64,000 bases of DNA. It comes from Paracoccus alkenifer. Its GTDB lineage: Bacteria > Pseudomonadota > Alphaproteobacteria > Rhodobacterales > Rhodobacteraceae. Every line of letters starts with the position of its first letter. Positions within the stretch are counted from its first letter, which is position 1. The DNA is taken from the NCBI RefSeq assembly GCF_900108405.1, contig NZ_FNXG01000002.1, positions 186,001 to 250,000 of the forward strand. Direction: 5' to 3'. The position numbers and the translations under genes are program-made. A model generated the notes under the pieces. It worked only from the letters and a program-made list of their open reading frames with translations, ran no database searches and was not told the origin of the DNA. Of the stretch, positions 1-10,036 are shown piece after piece.

Positions 1-2
1 GC

Positions 3-455
3 AGGGTGCATTGGGCGGCCTCGGCGCTGTTCGGGCTGGCGGTGGCGGCGGTGGGGCTGGCGATCATGCGCTGGGGCAACCCCGGGTTCCTGCCGCATCT
101 GTCGCCCGAGCGGCTGCGGTTCCTGGCGCTGCTGTGGTGTCTTTACCCGCTGCTGTCGGCGCTGCCGCAAGAGCTGATCTTTCGCGCGCTGTTCTTTCAC
201 CGCTACGGGCGGCTGTTTCCCACCCCCGGCCGGGCGGCGCTGGCCAATGCGGCGCTGTTTTCGCTGGCGCATCTGATGTATTGGTCGTGGGTCGTGGCGG
301 CGCTGACCTTTGCCGGCGGCTGGATCTTTGCGCGGACCTATCTGCGCCGCGGCTTTCCGGCCGCCTGGGTGTTGCACGCCATCGCCGGCAATGTGCTGTT
401 CACCGTCGGCATGGGCCGGTATTTCTGGTCCGGCAACGTGGTGGCGCCGTTCTAG
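3..455 (+). CDS. CPBP family intramembrane protease, C-terminal part
   Basis: This is the C-terminal part of a polytopic membrane protein of the CPBP (CAAX protease and bacteriocin-processing, Abi) family; the reading frame is open to the left edge, so the true start lies outside the window. The family signature is visible as QELIFRALFF, the usual EExxxR block with Gln in place of the first Glu. A later His-containing helix follows (FSLAHLMYW), and a third conserved block contains VLHAIAGN. At least three hydrophobic helices are present. Members cleave within the membrane, but the substrate of this one cannot be told. The gene ends about 70 bases before aspS on the same strand. The Gln for Glu change could affect metal or water activation, so activity is not certain. 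Confidence 0.8.
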   Translation, partial: RVHWAASALFGLAVAAVGLAIMRWGNPGFLPHLSPERLRFLALLWCLYPLLSALPQELIFRALFFHRYGRLFPTPGRAALANAALFSLAHLMYWSWVVAALTFAGGWIFARTYLRRGFPAAWVLHAIAGNVLFTVGMGRYFWSGNVVAPF

Positions 456-468
456 TCGTCGCTGCTGC

Positions 469-497
469 TTGACTTGGCGCCGCTGGCGGCGTTGATG
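469..497 (+). promoter_or_regulatory. possible aspS promoter
   Basis: TTGACT at 469-474 is followed after 17 bases by TTGATG at 492-497, ending 27 bases before the aspS start codon. The -35 element is good and the -10 element weak. It sits in the short gap after the CPBP gene. Inferred from sequence only. Confidence 0.3.
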
Positions 498-524
498 CGG
501 GACCGAAAACAAAGGGGACGCGCC

Positions 525-2303
525 ATGAACGCCTATCGCAGCCACACCTGCGGCCAGTTGACCGCCGCCGACGCCGGGAACTCCGTGCGCCTGTCGGGCT
601 GGGTGCATCGGGTGCGCGATCACGGAGGCGTGCTGTTCATCGACCTGCGCGACCATTACGGCATCACGCAGGTGATCGCCGACAGCGATTCCCCCGCCTT
701 TCCGGTGCTGGAGCGGCTGCGCGCCGAAACCGTGATCCGCATCGACGGGCAGGTAAAGCCGCGCGACGCCAGCCTTGTGAACCCCAAGCTGCCCACCGGC
801 GAGATCGAGGTCTACGCGACCGGGGTCGAGGTGCTTGGCCCCGCCGACGAGCTGCCCCTGCCGGTGTTCGGCGACCACGACTACCCCGAGGAAACCCGGC
901 TGGCCTATCGCTTCATCGACCTGCGCCGCGAATCCCTGCACGACAACATCATGCTGCGGTCGCGGGTGGTGAAATGGCTGCGCGACCGCATGTGGGATCA
1001 GGGCTTTACCGAGTTCCAGACCCCGATCATCACCGCGTCCAGCCCCGAGGGGGCGCGCGACTTTCTGGTGCCCTCGCGGCTGCATCCGGGCAAGTTCTAT
1101 GCGCTGCCGCAGGCGCCGCAGCAGTTCAAGCAGCTGATCATGGTCGCGGGCTTCGACCGCTATTTCCAGATCGCGCCGTGCTTTCGCGACGAAGACCCGC
1201 GCGCCGACCGCTCGCCGACCGATTTCTATCAGCTTGACGTGGAAATGTCCTTTGTCGAGCAAGAGGACGTGTTCGCCGCCATCCAGCCGGTCATTCAGGG
1301 GCTGTTCGAGGAATTCGGCAACGGCCGCCGCGTCGATGCCGACTGGCCGCTGATCCCCTATGCGGAATCGATGCTGAAATACGGCACCGACAAGCCCGAC
1401 CTGCGCAACCCGATCGAGATGCAGGTGGTTTCCGACCACTTCCGCGGCTCGGGCTTTGGCATCTTCGCCAAGCTGCTGGAACAGGACGGCACCGAGGTCC
1501 GCGCGATTCCGGCCCCCGGCGGCGGCTCGCGCAAATTTGCCGACCGGATGAATGCGTTCGCGCAGAAGGAAGGTCTGCCGGGGATGGGGTATATTTTCTG
1601 GCGGAAGGCCGAGGGCGGGCAGACCGAGGCCGCCGGCCCCATCGCCAAGGCGCTTGGCCACGAGCCGACCGAGGCGATCCGCACCCAGCTGGGGCTGGGC
1701 GAGGGCGACGCGGTGTTCTTTCTTGGTGGTCGCCCCGAAAGCTTCGAGGCGGTTGCCGGTCGCGCCCGCACCGAGATCGGCCGCGAGTTGGGGCTGATCG
1801 ACGAAAACCAGTTCAAATTCGCCTGGATCGTCGATTTCCCGATGTATGAGAAGACCGACGAGGGGAAAATCGACTTTTCCCACAACCCGTTTTCCATGCC
1901 GCAGGGCGGGCTGGAGGCGCTGAACGGCGACCCGCTGGCGGTCAAGGGCTATCAATACGACCTGGCCTGCAACGGCTATGAGCTGGTCAGCGGCGCGATC
2001 CGCAACCACAAGCCGGAAATCATGTTCAAGGCGTTCGAGCTGGCCGGCTATCCGGCCTCCGAGGTTGAAAAGCGTTTCGGCGGCATGGTCAAGGCGTTCC
2101 GCTATGGTGCCCCCCCTCACGGGGGTTGCGCGGCGGGGATCGACCGCATCGTGATGCTGCTGGCCGATGAGCAGAACATCCGCGAGGTCATCATGTTCCC
2201 GATGAACCAGCGCGCCGAGGATCTGATGATGGGCGCGCCGAGCGAGCCGACCAACGAGCAACTGCGCGAACTGCGCCTGCGGGTGCTGCCGAAGGACGCC
2301 TGA
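525..2303 (+). CDS. aspS: aspartate--tRNA ligase (AspRS, bacterial type)
   Basis: A 592-residue class II aminoacyl-tRNA synthetase of the long bacterial AspRS type. The order is an N-terminal OB-fold anticodon-binding domain (about residues 1-105), a catalytic domain with class II motif 2 ([10 protein letters not shown]), an inserted GAD domain, and motif 3 near the end (GIDRIVMLL). It attaches aspartate to tRNA-Asp. The ATG at 525 is chosen because AAAGGGGACG lies just upstream and the protein then begins directly with the conserved N-terminus (SHTCGQL); an in-frame upstream start at 474 would add 17 unconserved residues. Bacteria with this enzyme plus GatCAB often use a non-discriminating form that also charges tRNA-Asn. 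gatB is 5.5 kb downstream, so that is plausible here but unproven. Confidence 0.97.
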   Translation: MNAYRSHTCGQLTAADAGNSVRLSGWVHRVRDHGGVLFIDLRDHYGITQVIADSDSPAFPVLERLRAETVIRIDGQVKPRDASLVNPKLPTGEIEVYATGVEVLGPADELPLPVFGDHDYPEETRLAYRFIDLRRESLHDNIMLRSRVVKWLRDRMWDQGFTEFQTPIITASSPEGARDFLVPSRLHPGKFYALPQAPQQFKQLIMVAGFDRYFQIAPCFRDEDPRADRSPTDFYQLDVEMSFVEQEDVFAAIQPVIQGLFEEFGNGRRVDADWPLIPYAESMLKYGTDKPDLRNPIEMQVVSDHFRGSGFGIFAKLLEQDGTEVRAIPAPGGGSRKFADRMNAFAQKEGLPGMGYIFWRKAEGGQTEAAGPIAKALGHEPTEAIRTQLGLGEGDAVFFLGGRPESFEAVAGRARTEIGRELGLIDENQFKFAWIVDFPMYEKTDEGKIDFSHNPFSMPQGGLEALNGDPLAVKGYQYDLACNGYELVSGAIRNHKPEIMFKAFELAGYPASEVEKRFGGMVKAFRYGAPPHGGCAAGIDRIVMLLADEQNIREVIMFPMNQRAEDLMMGAPSEPTNEQLRELRLRVLPKDA

Positions 2304-2349
2304 AACCGGGCAATGCCACGGGGCCGGGGCGCTGCCCGATACCGCCGGA

Positions 2350-2393
2350 CCGGGGCGCTGCCCCGGACCCCGGGATATTTGCATGATGAAGAA
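2350..2393 (+). repeat. GGGATATTT intergenic repeat, GC-hairpin type B
   Basis: The element has a hairpin GGGGC-GCT-GCCCC, the bridge CCGGACCCC, the core GGGATATTT and the tail CATGATGAAGAA. It lies after the aspS stop and before the convergent TerC-family gene. The same module recurs in both orientations through the window (11630, 16310, 21675, 39981, 43526 and 50206 among others). The hairpin could act in transcription termination; that role is inferred. Confidence 0.85.
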
Positions 2394-2450
2394 TTTGCCG
2401 TGGGCGGCGCGGTTGATCGTGTCAGGCGGCGTGTTTGCGGCCGGGGCGCG

Positions 2451-3101
2451 TCAGCCGGCCATGGCCACCGCGACCTCGTGCCAGCCTTCCCAGATCATCC
2501 GCAGGGCGACGAACAGGATGATCGCCAGCCCGATCCATGCGATCCAGCGAAAGCGGTTGATCAGACGTGCGATCCAGGTCGAGGCCAGCCCCATCAGCGC
2601 GATCGACAGCACCAGCCCGATCACCAGCACGTCCAGGTGATGGCGCGCCGCGCCGGCCACTGCCAGCACGTTGTCCAGCGACATCGACACATCCGCGACG
2701 ATGATCTGCGTCACCGCCTGTCCCAGCGACTTGCGCTTGTCCTGGGCGGGGCGCTCGGCGATGCTGACATCGGCGCCGGCCAGCGCCTCATGTGCGGCCA
2801 CATGGTCGTGGCCCGCGCCGGCGCGCAGTTCGCGCCACATCTTCCACGACACCCACAGCAGCAGGATGCCGCCCGCCAGCAGCAGCCCGGTGATCGCCAG
2901 CAATTGCGTGGTGATCAGGGCAAAGCCGATGCGCATGACGGTGGCGGCGCCGATCCCGATCAGGATCGCCTTGTTGCGCTGCTCGCGCGGCAGCCCGGCG
3001 GCGGCCAGCCCGATAACGATGGCGTTGTCGCCCGCCAGCACAAGGTCGATTGCGATGACCTGGAACAGCGCTCCGATCCAGTCGCCGGTCAAGAAGTGCA
3101 T
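2451..3101 (-). CDS. TerC/YjbE-family integral membrane protein
   Basis: A 216-residue protein with about seven hydrophobic helices. It carries the TerC-family signature near the N-terminus (DLVLAGDNAIVIGLA) and again in the second half (VSMSLDNVLAVAG), each with the acidic residue and Asn in a membrane helix typical of the family. The length matches the YjbE subgroup, implicated in metal ion (manganese) export. A histidine/acidic loop around residues 95-110 (GHDHVAAHE) could bind metal. AAAGGAAC precedes the start at 3101. It is convergent with aspS and followed on the same strand, further upstream, by the SIMPL gene. The transported ion cannot be read from the sequence. Confidence 0.85.
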   Translation of the reverse strand: MHFLTGDWIGALFQVIAIDLVLAGDNAIVIGLAAAGLPREQRNKAILIGIGAATVMRIGFALITTQLLAITGLLLAGGILLLWVSWKMWRELRAGAGHDHVAAHEALAGADVSIAERPAQDKRKSLGQAVTQIIVADVSMSLDNVLAVAGAARHHLDVLVIGLVLSIALMGLASTWIARLINRFRWIAWIGLAIILFVALRMIWEGWHEVAVAMAG

Positions 3102-3285
3102 ATCGTTCCTTTCCTGCTGTCTGGCCGGGCGCGCGGGGCGGCATTACCGGACCTCGGCGGCGGGTTGCCGCCGGTTGTCGCCGGATAAACCTCGCGAAAG
3201 CCAAGCGCAATGGGACGCAGGCGGGCAGGGGGCGGGCTTGCGGGGGTTTCAGCCGTGCCCGCCGCGTCATTGCCGCCGCGTGGCG

Positions 3286-4176
3286 TCAGTCCTGCGGGGT
3301 CGCCGGGGCGTCGGGTGCGTCAGGCTGTGGTGCCCCGTCCAGTGTCCCGCGCTGCGGCTTGTGGTGCATCTGCGGGCCGCAATTCGCCGCCTCTGCGCCC
3401 TCGGGCAGCAGCGTCCAGACCGTCTCGACCGTTGCGGTGATGGTCAGCTGGCCGGCCTCGATCGGCGTGGCTTGCGCATCGGCGCTGGCGCGGGCGGCCA
3501 TCATCTGCGGCCGAGGCCCGCCGATGGTCGAGGCATCGCTCAGCGACCGCAGCGGGCCCAGCTGCATCCCGGCGGCCTGCGCCATGACCTCGGCCCGGCG
3601 GCGGGCTTCGGCGACGGCATCCGCGCGGGCCTGATCCTCGGCGGCCGAGCCATCCTCGCGCGCGAAGCTGATCCCCTGCACGTCGGTGGCGCCGGCCGCG
3701 ACCAATGCGTCGAGCAGCGGCCCCAGCTGCGCGATGTCGCGCACCTGCGCCGTCACGATGTTCTGCGCCTGATAGCCGGTGATCCGGGGCGGCTGGCCCT
3801 GGCGCGAATAATCTTGCAGCGGTGCGAGGTTCAGCCCCTGGGTCTGCAAGTCCTCGGCCGCGATGCCCTGCCCGCGCAGCGCCTCGATGATCGCGCCTTG
3901 CCGGGTGGCGTTGTCGGACATGGCCTGCGCGGCGGTTTCGGCCTGGGTGGTGACGCCCAGCGATACGGTGGCAAGGTCAGGGGCGACATGGACCCGCGCC
4001 TCGCCCTGCACGCCCAGCGTGGCGGGCTGCATCAGGCCCGGCCCGCAATGCCCAGCCCCCTGCCATCCTGCCCCGGGATGCGCGGCGGCAGGGGTAACCG
4101 CCAGCAGGGCCAGCACCCCCGCCAGCAGCGCCGAACCGCGGCCGGAACCGGAAAAATCTCGTGAAACCGCAGACAT
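3286..4176 (-). CDS. SIMPL domain (DUF541) periplasmic protein
   Basis: A 296-residue predicted secreted protein. The start at 4176 has a good ribosome site (AAAGGAAT), followed by a signal peptide (hydrophobic ALLAGVLALLAVTPAAA, cleavage near AAA-HP). The mature part contains the SIMPL/DUF541 fold: VQGEARVHVAPDLATVSLGV, a long helix rich in Ala/Gln, and YQAQNIVTAQVRD. SIMPL proteins are periplasmic or outer-membrane associated and have been linked to oxidative stress protection, but their biochemical role is unsettled. A proline/aspartate-rich tail ends the protein. The start is 206 bases from the divergent gene at 4383, so that gap probably holds promoters for both. Confidence 0.85.
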   Translation of the reverse strand: MSAVSRDFSGSGRGSALLAGVLALLAVTPAAAHPGAGWQGAGHCGPGLMQPATLGVQGEARVHVAPDLATVSLGVTTQAETAAQAMSDNATRQGAIIEALRGQGIAAEDLQTQGLNLAPLQDYSRQGQPPRITGYQAQNIVTAQVRDIAQLGPLLDALVAAGATDVQGISFAREDGSAAEDQARADAVAEARRRAEVMAQAAGMQLGPLRSLSDASTIGGPRPQMMAARASADAQATPIEAGQLTITATVETVWTLLPEGAEAANCGPQMHHKPQRGTLDGAPQPDAPDAPATPQD

Positions 4177-4382
4177 ATGGATTCCTTTCAGCCGGGCTTT
4201 GGACAGGCCCCGGCGCCGGGGCCGGGGGCCACAGCTTCGGCAACGCGCGTTTGCGCGCAAGGGTCCCTCACGATATGGTGTTTCCCTTTGCACGGGCGGG
4301 CAACTGCGGTATCCATGGGACGAGCAGTCAACGGACCGGATCGCGACCAACGACGACCGGCCAGAACAGAAAAGCCCCGGCC

Positions 4383-7300
4383 ATGAACATGCGGTCCGCG
4401 CCCGATTTCGCCCTGTCGTTCAGCAGCGATGCTGTGCATCTGCTGGAACGGGCCGCCGCGCCCGGCCAGCGTTCCCGCTGGACCGAGATTTCGGTCGCGG
4501 CTTTCGACGCGCCGGATTTCCGGGCCGAGATGGCGCGGCTGCGCCGGCTGGCGGCCAATGGACCCGATGCGCGGGTGGCGCTGATCATTCCCGAGGACCA
4601 GATCCTGTATACCTCGCTGCCGGCCGGGGCCGCGCCGGACGAGGATCTTGGCCGCGCGCTGGACGGGCTGACCCCCTATCCGGTGGCCGAGCTGTCGTGG
4701 GACTGGCGCCCCGAGGATCGCGGCCGGATGCGGGTTGCCGCCGTGGCCCGGCAGACCCTGCGCGAGGCCGAGGATTTCGCCCGCAGCCACGGCTTTGCCG
4801 CCGACGGTTTTCTGGGCGATCCGGCCGAGGACCAGTTCCCGACCGCGCCGCAGTTCCACGATGCGGCGGGGCCGGGGGTGGGGCTGGGGGCGGGGGTGGC
4901 GGTCGGGCCGGACGACAGGGCTGTGCAGCACGCCGCCGGGGATCTGGACCTGCACGGCGATCTGGCCGAAACGGATACAGGGGCCGGCGACGACAAGACC
5001 GCCCCGGAACGCCCGGCCATCGCCGAGCCTGTCGGCCAAGCCGATCAGGCCGCCAGCGCCGAGCTTGCGCAGTCGGCAAGCGCTGTCTCTGGGGATAAGG
5101 CGGGCGTCGGGGCAAATCCGGCGCCGCCCGCGGACCAGCCTGCTGGCGACCCGGCTGGGGGAAAGGCGGGTCAGGCTGCTGCAACCATCTTGGCCGTTGC
5201 CGGCGCGGGGGCGACGGTTGCCAAGGCTGATGCTGCCCCGGCAATTGCGGGCGCCAAGGCCGATGCGGCCCCCGGCTCGCAGGACGTTCCAGCTGCCCCC
5301 CCGGTGCAAGCTACACAGGCCGCTGCCAGCACAGGCGCCGCCGTTGCTGCGGGCGCCGGCGCCAAGGCCGCGGCTCTTCGGCCTGCCGGTGCTGCGGCCG
5401 ATCTCAAACCTGCGGCACCCGCGCCCGAGGTGACCGCTTTCCTGCCCGACGATCTTGTGGCCGCAAAGCCCGGCAAGGCGGGGTCCGCGCGTCCGGCGCC
5501 CCCGGCCCCGCCCTCGGATCTGATCGCCGAGCACGAAGCGCCGGCGCTGCCGCGCAAGCCCGCTGCGCTGTCGCCGCGGGCGCAGGCGGTGCTGGACCGC
5601 GCCGCTGCCGCGCGGCTGGCGCGGGGCGAGGCCGCGCCGCTGCCCGACCGCCACCCCGGTTCCCGCGGCGGCATCGGCGCGCTGCTGGTGATGCTGGGGG
5701 CGCTGCTGCTGGGGCTGACGCTGATCTGGGCCTTTGTGACGCCGCCGGGCGCGGGGCGGGATGATCTTGCCGCCGCAGCGCCGGGTGCGCCGTCCGAGGC
5801 CACCGCCGCCGCGCCGTCCGTCGCTGCCGCCCCGGACTTGCCCGAACCCGCCGTCGCGTCGGGCGAGGCTGCCCCCGGCGGGGCTGTGTCGGGCGGGGCT
5901 GCGGCCCCCGGCGCGCCCCGTGATGGGCTGATCGCCGAGCCGTCCGCAAGGGACGCCGCCACCGCACCGCTGATGTCGGACGAGACCCCGCCCCCGGCGG
6001 TCGCCGCGATGCCGCATCCCGCGGCTGCGGTCCCCGCGCCGGATGGGCCGCCGGCCGAGAGCAACCCCGAGACCACCGCCCTTGCCCCCGCAGCGTCGGG
6101 CGGGCAGGGGACGGCCGCGCCCGTGCCTGACGTGGTTTCGCCCCCGGCGGATGCAGCCGGGGCCTCTGCTCAGGCCGGGCCTTCGGCTGTGGCCGGCACC
6201 GCGGTTTCGGATGCCCCGGCGGCGGATGCTGTCCCGGCCCAAGCCGATCCGGCGGCTGCGCCCGCGGTTGCCGCACAAGATGCGACCGCCAGTGGCGCGG
6301 CGGGAACGCCTGCGGCCACGGCGCCTGCCACCGCCACCACGCTGCGCCCGTCGGTTGCGCCGCGCAGGCAGCCGGCGGCGGCCCCGCCAGCCGCAACGGC
6401 GGACCAGCTGCCCGCGGTGGTGCCGGGACGCAGCTCGCTGACGCGCTCGGAACGCCCCAGCAGCCGCCCCGCGGTGCGCCGGACGCCGCCTGCTGCTGCT
6501 GCCGCCACCGCAGCCGCGCCGGCGCGTGCCGCCGCCCCGGCAGCACCCCCCGCGCAGCCGCGGGCCGCGGCGCCCGCTGCGACCTCGCGCCCTGCCGCAG
6601 CCTCGCGCCCGCCCGCCCGCCGGGCGACGCCCGCTGCCGCCCCCGCACCTGCCGCCGCTGCACCTGCCGCCGTCGCCCCAGCCGCCCCCGCGCCTGCTGC
6701 AACATCCTCGCGCCCTAGCGGCCGCCCCGCCCCGCGCCCCGAGGAAGGCTCGGCCAACGAAGCCCTGACCGCGGCTGAAATGACCCCCGCCGAGGCCGCC
6801 GAGGCCGATGCGCTGCTGGCCGATCTTTACGCCTTCAATCCCGGGCTGCGGCGGTTGTCGCCGCCGGCAACCGCGCGCGGCCCGCTGTTCGCCGAAGCCC
6901 GCCCGACCCGGCGTCCGGCCATTGCCGCCGCCGTCGATGCGGCGGTGGCCGAGGCAGTGGCTGGCCGGCCCTCTGCTGCACCCTCGGCCACCGTCGCAGC
7001 GCAGGCGCCGGCGCGCGCCACCGCCTCGGTCGGGAACCGTCCCAGCCCGCGACCCCCGCGCGGCACCGCCCCCGCGCTTGCCAATGCGCTGGCCGAGGCC
7101 GTTGCCAGCGCCAACCCCGCCGCCGGCCGGCCGCTGGCCTCGACCGGCGCCCCGGTGCGCAAGCCCGCGCGCACCGCCACGGCGCTGGCCCCCATGCGCG
7201 ACAGCGAGGCCGAGGCCGTGGCCATCGCCGCCGCGGCCGCGATGCGCCCCGTGTCCCCGACAGCCGCGCCCCCCGCAGCCGTGCCCCCCGCCGCCGCTGC

Positions 7301-7799
7301 ACCCACGCCCCCCGCCGACGACAGCGCACAGCGCGCCCGCGACGAGGAACTGCAACGCCAGGCCGAGGAACGCGCCCGCGCCCGCGCCCAGACCGACGCG
7401 CAGGCCGAGGCCCAGGCCCGCGCCCAGGCCGAAGCCCGCGCCCGCGCCCAGGCCGAGGCCGAGCGCAAGGCCGCCATCGCCTCGCAAGGCTCGTATCGCC
7501 CGCCCGAGATGGACGACGAGCCAGAGGTGGCGCAGAAACCCGCACAGGGCACCTCTGGCGGCGAGGTGGCGCGCAACGCCACCCAGCGCGGCTTTGAATC
7601 GGGCAAGACCCAGGTCATCGGGATCATCGGCGCCGGCCGTGCCAGCCGCGGGCTGATCCGCCTGCGCAACGGCCGCATCGTCACCGTGCGCATCGGCGAC
7701 AAGATCGACGGCGGCGCCATCAACAAGATCGGCGACGGCAAGATCAGCTATGTCAAGGGCGGGCGCACCTACAACCTGCCGATCATGAACGGCAAGTAA
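4383..7799 (+). CDS. large Ala/Pro-rich membrane protein with PilN/GspL-like head and PilP-like tail
   Basis: A 1138-residue protein in three parts. Residues 1-145 form a compact alpha/beta region ([30 protein letters not shown]) resembling the cytoplasmic domain of type II secretion GspL or pilus PilM/PilN proteins; this likeness is my inference. A low-complexity Ala/Pro region follows, then one membrane helix at about 430-453 ([19 protein letters not shown]). After it comes a long Ala/Pro/Arg-rich stretch with a charged helix at about 990-1033 built from QAEA/RARA units. The last 65 residues ([10 protein letters not shown] to PIMNGK) look like the PilP/GspC-type domain of periplasmic pilus or secretion proteins. 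ATG 4383 is chosen because the upstream in-frame extension overlaps the divergent gene's leader and is unconserved. No other pilus or secretion gene is nearby. It precedes gatB by 79 bases. Confidence 0.6.
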   Translation: MNMRSAPDFALSFSSDAVHLLERAAAPGQRSRWTEISVAAFDAPDFRAEMARLRRLAANGPDARVALIIPEDQILYTSLPAGAAPDEDLGRALDGLTPYPVAELSWDWRPEDRGRMRVAAVARQTLREAEDFARSHGFAADGFLGDPAEDQFPTAPQFHDAAGPGVGLGAGVAVGPDDRAVQHAAGDLDLHGDLAETDTGAGDDKTAPERPAIAEPVGQADQAASAELAQSASAVSGDKAGVGANPAPPADQPAGDPAGGKAGQAAATILAVAGAGATVAKADAAPAIAGAKADAAPGSQDVPAAPPVQATQAAASTGAAVAAGAGAKAAALRPAGAAADLKPAAPAPEVTAFLPDDLVAAKPGKAGSARPAPPAPPSDLIAEHEAPALPRKPAALSPRAQAVLDRAAAARLARGEAAPLPDRHPGSRGGIGALLVMLGALLLGLTLIWAFVTPPGAGRDDLAAAAPGAPSEATAAAPSVAAAPDLPEPAVASGEAAPGGAVSGGAAAPGAPRDGLIAEPSARDAATAPLMSDETPPPAVAAMPHPAAAVPAPDGPPAESNPETTALAPAASGGQGTAAPVPDVVSPPADAAGASAQAGPSAVAGTAVSDAPAADAVPAQADPAAAPAVAAQDATASGAAGTPAATAPATATTLRPSVAPRRQPAAAPPAATADQLPAVVPGRSSLTRSERPSSRPAVRRTPPAAAAATAAAPARAAAPAAPPAQPRAAAPAATSRPAAASRPPARRATPAAAPAPAAAAPAAVAPAAPAPAATSSRPSGRPAPRPEEGSANEALTAAEMTPAEAAEADALLADLYAFNPGLRRLSPPATARGPLFAEARPTRRPAIAAAVDAAVAEAVAGRPSAAPSATVAAQAPARATASVGNRPSPRPPRGTAPALANALAEAVASANPAAGRPLASTGAPVRKPARTATALAPMRDSEAEAVAIAAAAAMRPVSPTAAPPAAVPPAAAAPTPPADDSAQRARDEELQRQAEERARARAQTDAQAEAQARAQAEARARAQAEAERKAAIASQGSYRPPEMDDEPEVAQKPAQGTSGGEVARNATQRGFESGKTQVIGIIGAGRASRGLIRLRNGRIVTVRIGDKIDGGAINKIGDGKISYVKGGRTYNLPIMNGK

Positions 7800-7878
7800 G
7801 CCCGCCGGAACCGCAAGGCGCCACTTGCCGTGCGGCCCGTGCGGCAATAGAACCGGCGCAACCCTGCCGGAGGCCAGA

Positions 7879-9393
7879 ATGCTCGACCATCTTACCTATA
7901 CCGCACCCGAACCCAAGGTCATCGCCGGGGCAAAGGGCGACTGGGAACTGGTGATCGGGCTAGAGGTCCACGCGCAGGTCGCCTCGAACGCCAAGCTGTT
8001 TTCGGGGGCCTCGACCGCGTTCGGCGCGGAACCCAACAGCAACGTCAGCTTTGTCGATGCGGCGATGCCGGGGATGCTGCCGGTCATCAACGAATTCTGC
8101 GTGGAACAGGCGGTGCGCACCGGGCTGGGGCTGAACGCCGCGATCAACCTGTTTTCCGCCTTTGACCGCAAGAATTATTTCTACCCTGACTTGCCGCAGG
8201 GCTATCAGATCAGCCAGCTTTACCACCCCATCGTGGGCGAGGGCGAAATCATCGTCGACATGGCCCCCGGCATCGCCCGCCGGGTCAGGATCGAACGCAT
8301 CCATCTGGAACAGGACGCCGGCAAGTCGATCCACGACATGGACCCGAACCTGTCCTTCGTCGACCTGAACCGCACCGGCGTCGCCTTGATGGAGATCGTT
8401 TCCCGCCCCGACATCCGCGGCCCCGAGGAAGCGGCGGCCTATGTCGGCAAGCTGCGCCAGATCATGCGCTATCTGGGCACCTGCGACGGCAACATGCAAG
8501 AAGGCAGCCTGCGTGCCGACGTCAACGTGTCGGTGTGCAAGCCCGGCGCCTATGAACGCTTTGTCGAGACCGGCGATTTCAGCCATCTGGGCACGCGCTG
8601 CGAGATCAAGAACATGAACTCGATGCGCTTTATCCAGCAGGCGGTCGAGTATGAGGCCCGCCGCCAGATCGCCATCATCGAGGACGGCGGCGAGGTGGTG
8701 CAGGAAACCCGGCTTTACGACCCCGACAAGGGCGAAACCCGGTCGATGCGCTCGAAAGAGGATGCGCATGATTACCGCTATTTCCCCGACCCCGACCTGC
8801 TGCCGCTGGAAATCGAACAGGCATGGGTGGACGGGATCGCCGCTGCGATGCCCGAGTTGCCCGACGCGAAAAAGGCCCGTTTCGTGCGCGAGCTGGGGCT
8901 GTCGGAATATGACGCCGGCGTGCTGACCGCCGAGGTCGAGAACGCCGATTACTTCGAGGCCGTGGCGCAGGGCCGCGACGGCAAGCAGGCGGCGAACTGG
9001 GTCATCAACGAGCTGTTCGGCCGGCTGAACAAACAGGGGCTGGCGATCGCCGACAGCCCGGTCAGCGCCGCGCAGCTGGGCGGCGTGATCGACCTGATCG
9101 CCTCGGGCGAGATCTCGGGCAAGATGGCCAAGGATCTGTTCGAGATCGTCTGGACCGAAGGCGGCGACCCCGCCGAAATCGCCGCCGCGCGCGGGATGAA
9201 ACAGGTCACCGACCTTGGCGCCATCGAGGCCGCGGTGGATGAAATCATCGCCGCCAACCCGGCGCAGGTCGAAAAGGCGCGGGCAAACCCCAAGCTGGCC
9301 GGCTGGTTCGTCGGTCAGGTGCTGAAAGCCACCGGCGGCAAGGCCAATCCGGCAGCGGTGCAGGAGCTGGTGGCAAAAAAGCTGGGCGGCTGA
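7879..9393 (+). CDS. gatB: Asp-tRNA(Asn)/Glu-tRNA(Gln) amidotransferase subunit B
   Basis: A 504-residue GatB, the kinase and tRNA-binding subunit of the GatCAB amidotransferase that converts mischarged Glu-tRNA-Gln and Asp-tRNA-Asn to the amides. Family blocks are clear: [10 protein letters not shown] at the N-terminus, [37 protein letters not shown], and the C-terminal YqeY-like domain with [12 protein letters not shown] 7879 follows a ribosome site (CCGGAGG); an upstream in-frame start at 7825 would add 18 unconserved residues. gatA and gatC are not in the window, which is common because these genes are scattered in this order. Confidence 0.97.
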   Translation: MLDHLTYTAPEPKVIAGAKGDWELVIGLEVHAQVASNAKLFSGASTAFGAEPNSNVSFVDAAMPGMLPVINEFCVEQAVRTGLGLNAAINLFSAFDRKNYFYPDLPQGYQISQLYHPIVGEGEIIVDMAPGIARRVRIERIHLEQDAGKSIHDMDPNLSFVDLNRTGVALMEIVSRPDIRGPEEAAAYVGKLRQIMRYLGTCDGNMQEGSLRADVNVSVCKPGAYERFVETGDFSHLGTRCEIKNMNSMRFIQQAVEYEARRQIAIIEDGGEVVQETRLYDPDKGETRSMRSKEDAHDYRYFPDPDLLPLEIEQAWVDGIAAAMPELPDAKKARFVRELGLSEYDAGVLTAEVENADYFEAVAQGRDGKQAANWVINELFGRLNKQGLAIADSPVSAAQLGGVIDLIASGEISGKMAKDLFEIVWTEGGDPAEIAAARGMKQVTDLGAIEAAVDEIIAANPAQVEKARANPKLAGWFVGQVLKATGGKANPAAVQELVAKKLGG

Positions 9394-9473
9394 GGTCCGC
9401 ACCTGCGGGCGAATGTCGCATGGGCGGCGGGCGGGAGGATGCCTATTCCGATCAAAACAATCGGGATAGGCCC

Positions 9474-9977
9474 ATGCTGCACGATATCCTTCGCCTGATC
9501 CATCTGCTGTGCGCCATGTGCTTTGGTGGTGCGATCATCACCGAGGTGCTGGCGCTTGGCCCGCTGCGCCACGTGGTCTCGCAATCCGAATTCACGCGCA
9601 TGGAATACCTGCTGTTTCGCCGTATCCGGCGCAGCTATCCCCCTATCGTGGTGGCGCTGTTTGCGACCGGCTTTGTCATGTATGCCGAGTTTCTGGGCGC
9701 CGCCGGCGGCTGGGGGCCGTTTCTGGACACCAGCTTCGGGCTGTTGCTGACGGTCAAGATGGGGCTGGCGCTGGGGCTGGCCGCGATCTTTCTGTCGGCG
9801 CCTTTCGTCTTCATGCCGGGGGCCGCCACCGGCCTGCGCGGGCGGTTGCGGCATTTCCTGCTGATCAGCGGCAGCGACCGGGATTTCGTCAGCGCCCGCT
9901 TTGCGGCGGTGCATTACCTGGCGTTCCTGCTGGTGATCTCGATCGTGGTGCTGGCGCGGCTGATCTACATGATCTGA
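9474..9977 (+). CDS. CopD-like integral membrane protein
   Basis: A 167-residue protein with four hydrophobic helices, starting at ATG 9474 behind GGGATAGG. The first helix carries a His and Cys (RLIHLLCAMCFGGA) and the last begins AAVHYLAFLLVIS. This layout, with a conserved helix-embedded His at each end, resembles CopD/DUF2214-type membrane proteins that may bind copper or heme. No enzymatic motif is seen. It is convergent with the Spy-like periplasmic gene at 10037, with a GC hairpin between them. The function is unknown; the CopD comparison is a fold-level impression. Confidence 0.6.
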   Translation: MLHDILRLIHLLCAMCFGGAIITEVLALGPLRHVVSQSEFTRMEYLLFRRIRRSYPPIVVALFATGFVMYAEFLGAAGGWGPFLDTSFGLLLTVKMGLALGLAAIFLSAPFVFMPGAATGLRGRLRHFLLISGSDRDFVSARFAAVHYLAFLLVISIVVLARLIYMI

Positions 9978-10005
9978 GGCCCGCGCCAGAGGTTTCGCGC
10001 AAGCG

Positions 10006-10030
10006 CGCGGCGCCGCTTGCGGGCGCCGCG
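10006..10030. terminator. GC hairpin between convergent genes
   Basis: CGCGGCGCC at 10006-10014 and GGCGCCGCG at 10022-10030 form a 9-bp stem between the convergent stops at 9977 and 10037. There is no U-tract, so an intrinsic terminator role is only possible. Confidence 0.35.
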
Positions 10031-10036
10031 GGCCGT

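Noticed and set aside
4867-4900. G-rich stretch (GGGG runs) in the large gene
   Set aside because: Explained by Gly/Val codons in an Ala/Gly-rich protein; no independent evidence of a G-quadruplex role.
4188-7847. Uninterrupted 1219-codon reading frame opposite the large Ala/Pro-rich gene
   Set aside because: It is composed of Arg/Gly-rich low-complexity sequence caused by GC-rich third positions of the sense gene; no family motif and no ribosome site at its start.
7960-9402. 480-codon frame antisense to gatB
   Set aside because: A shadow of gatB: no conserved motifs and composition is explained by the opposite strand.
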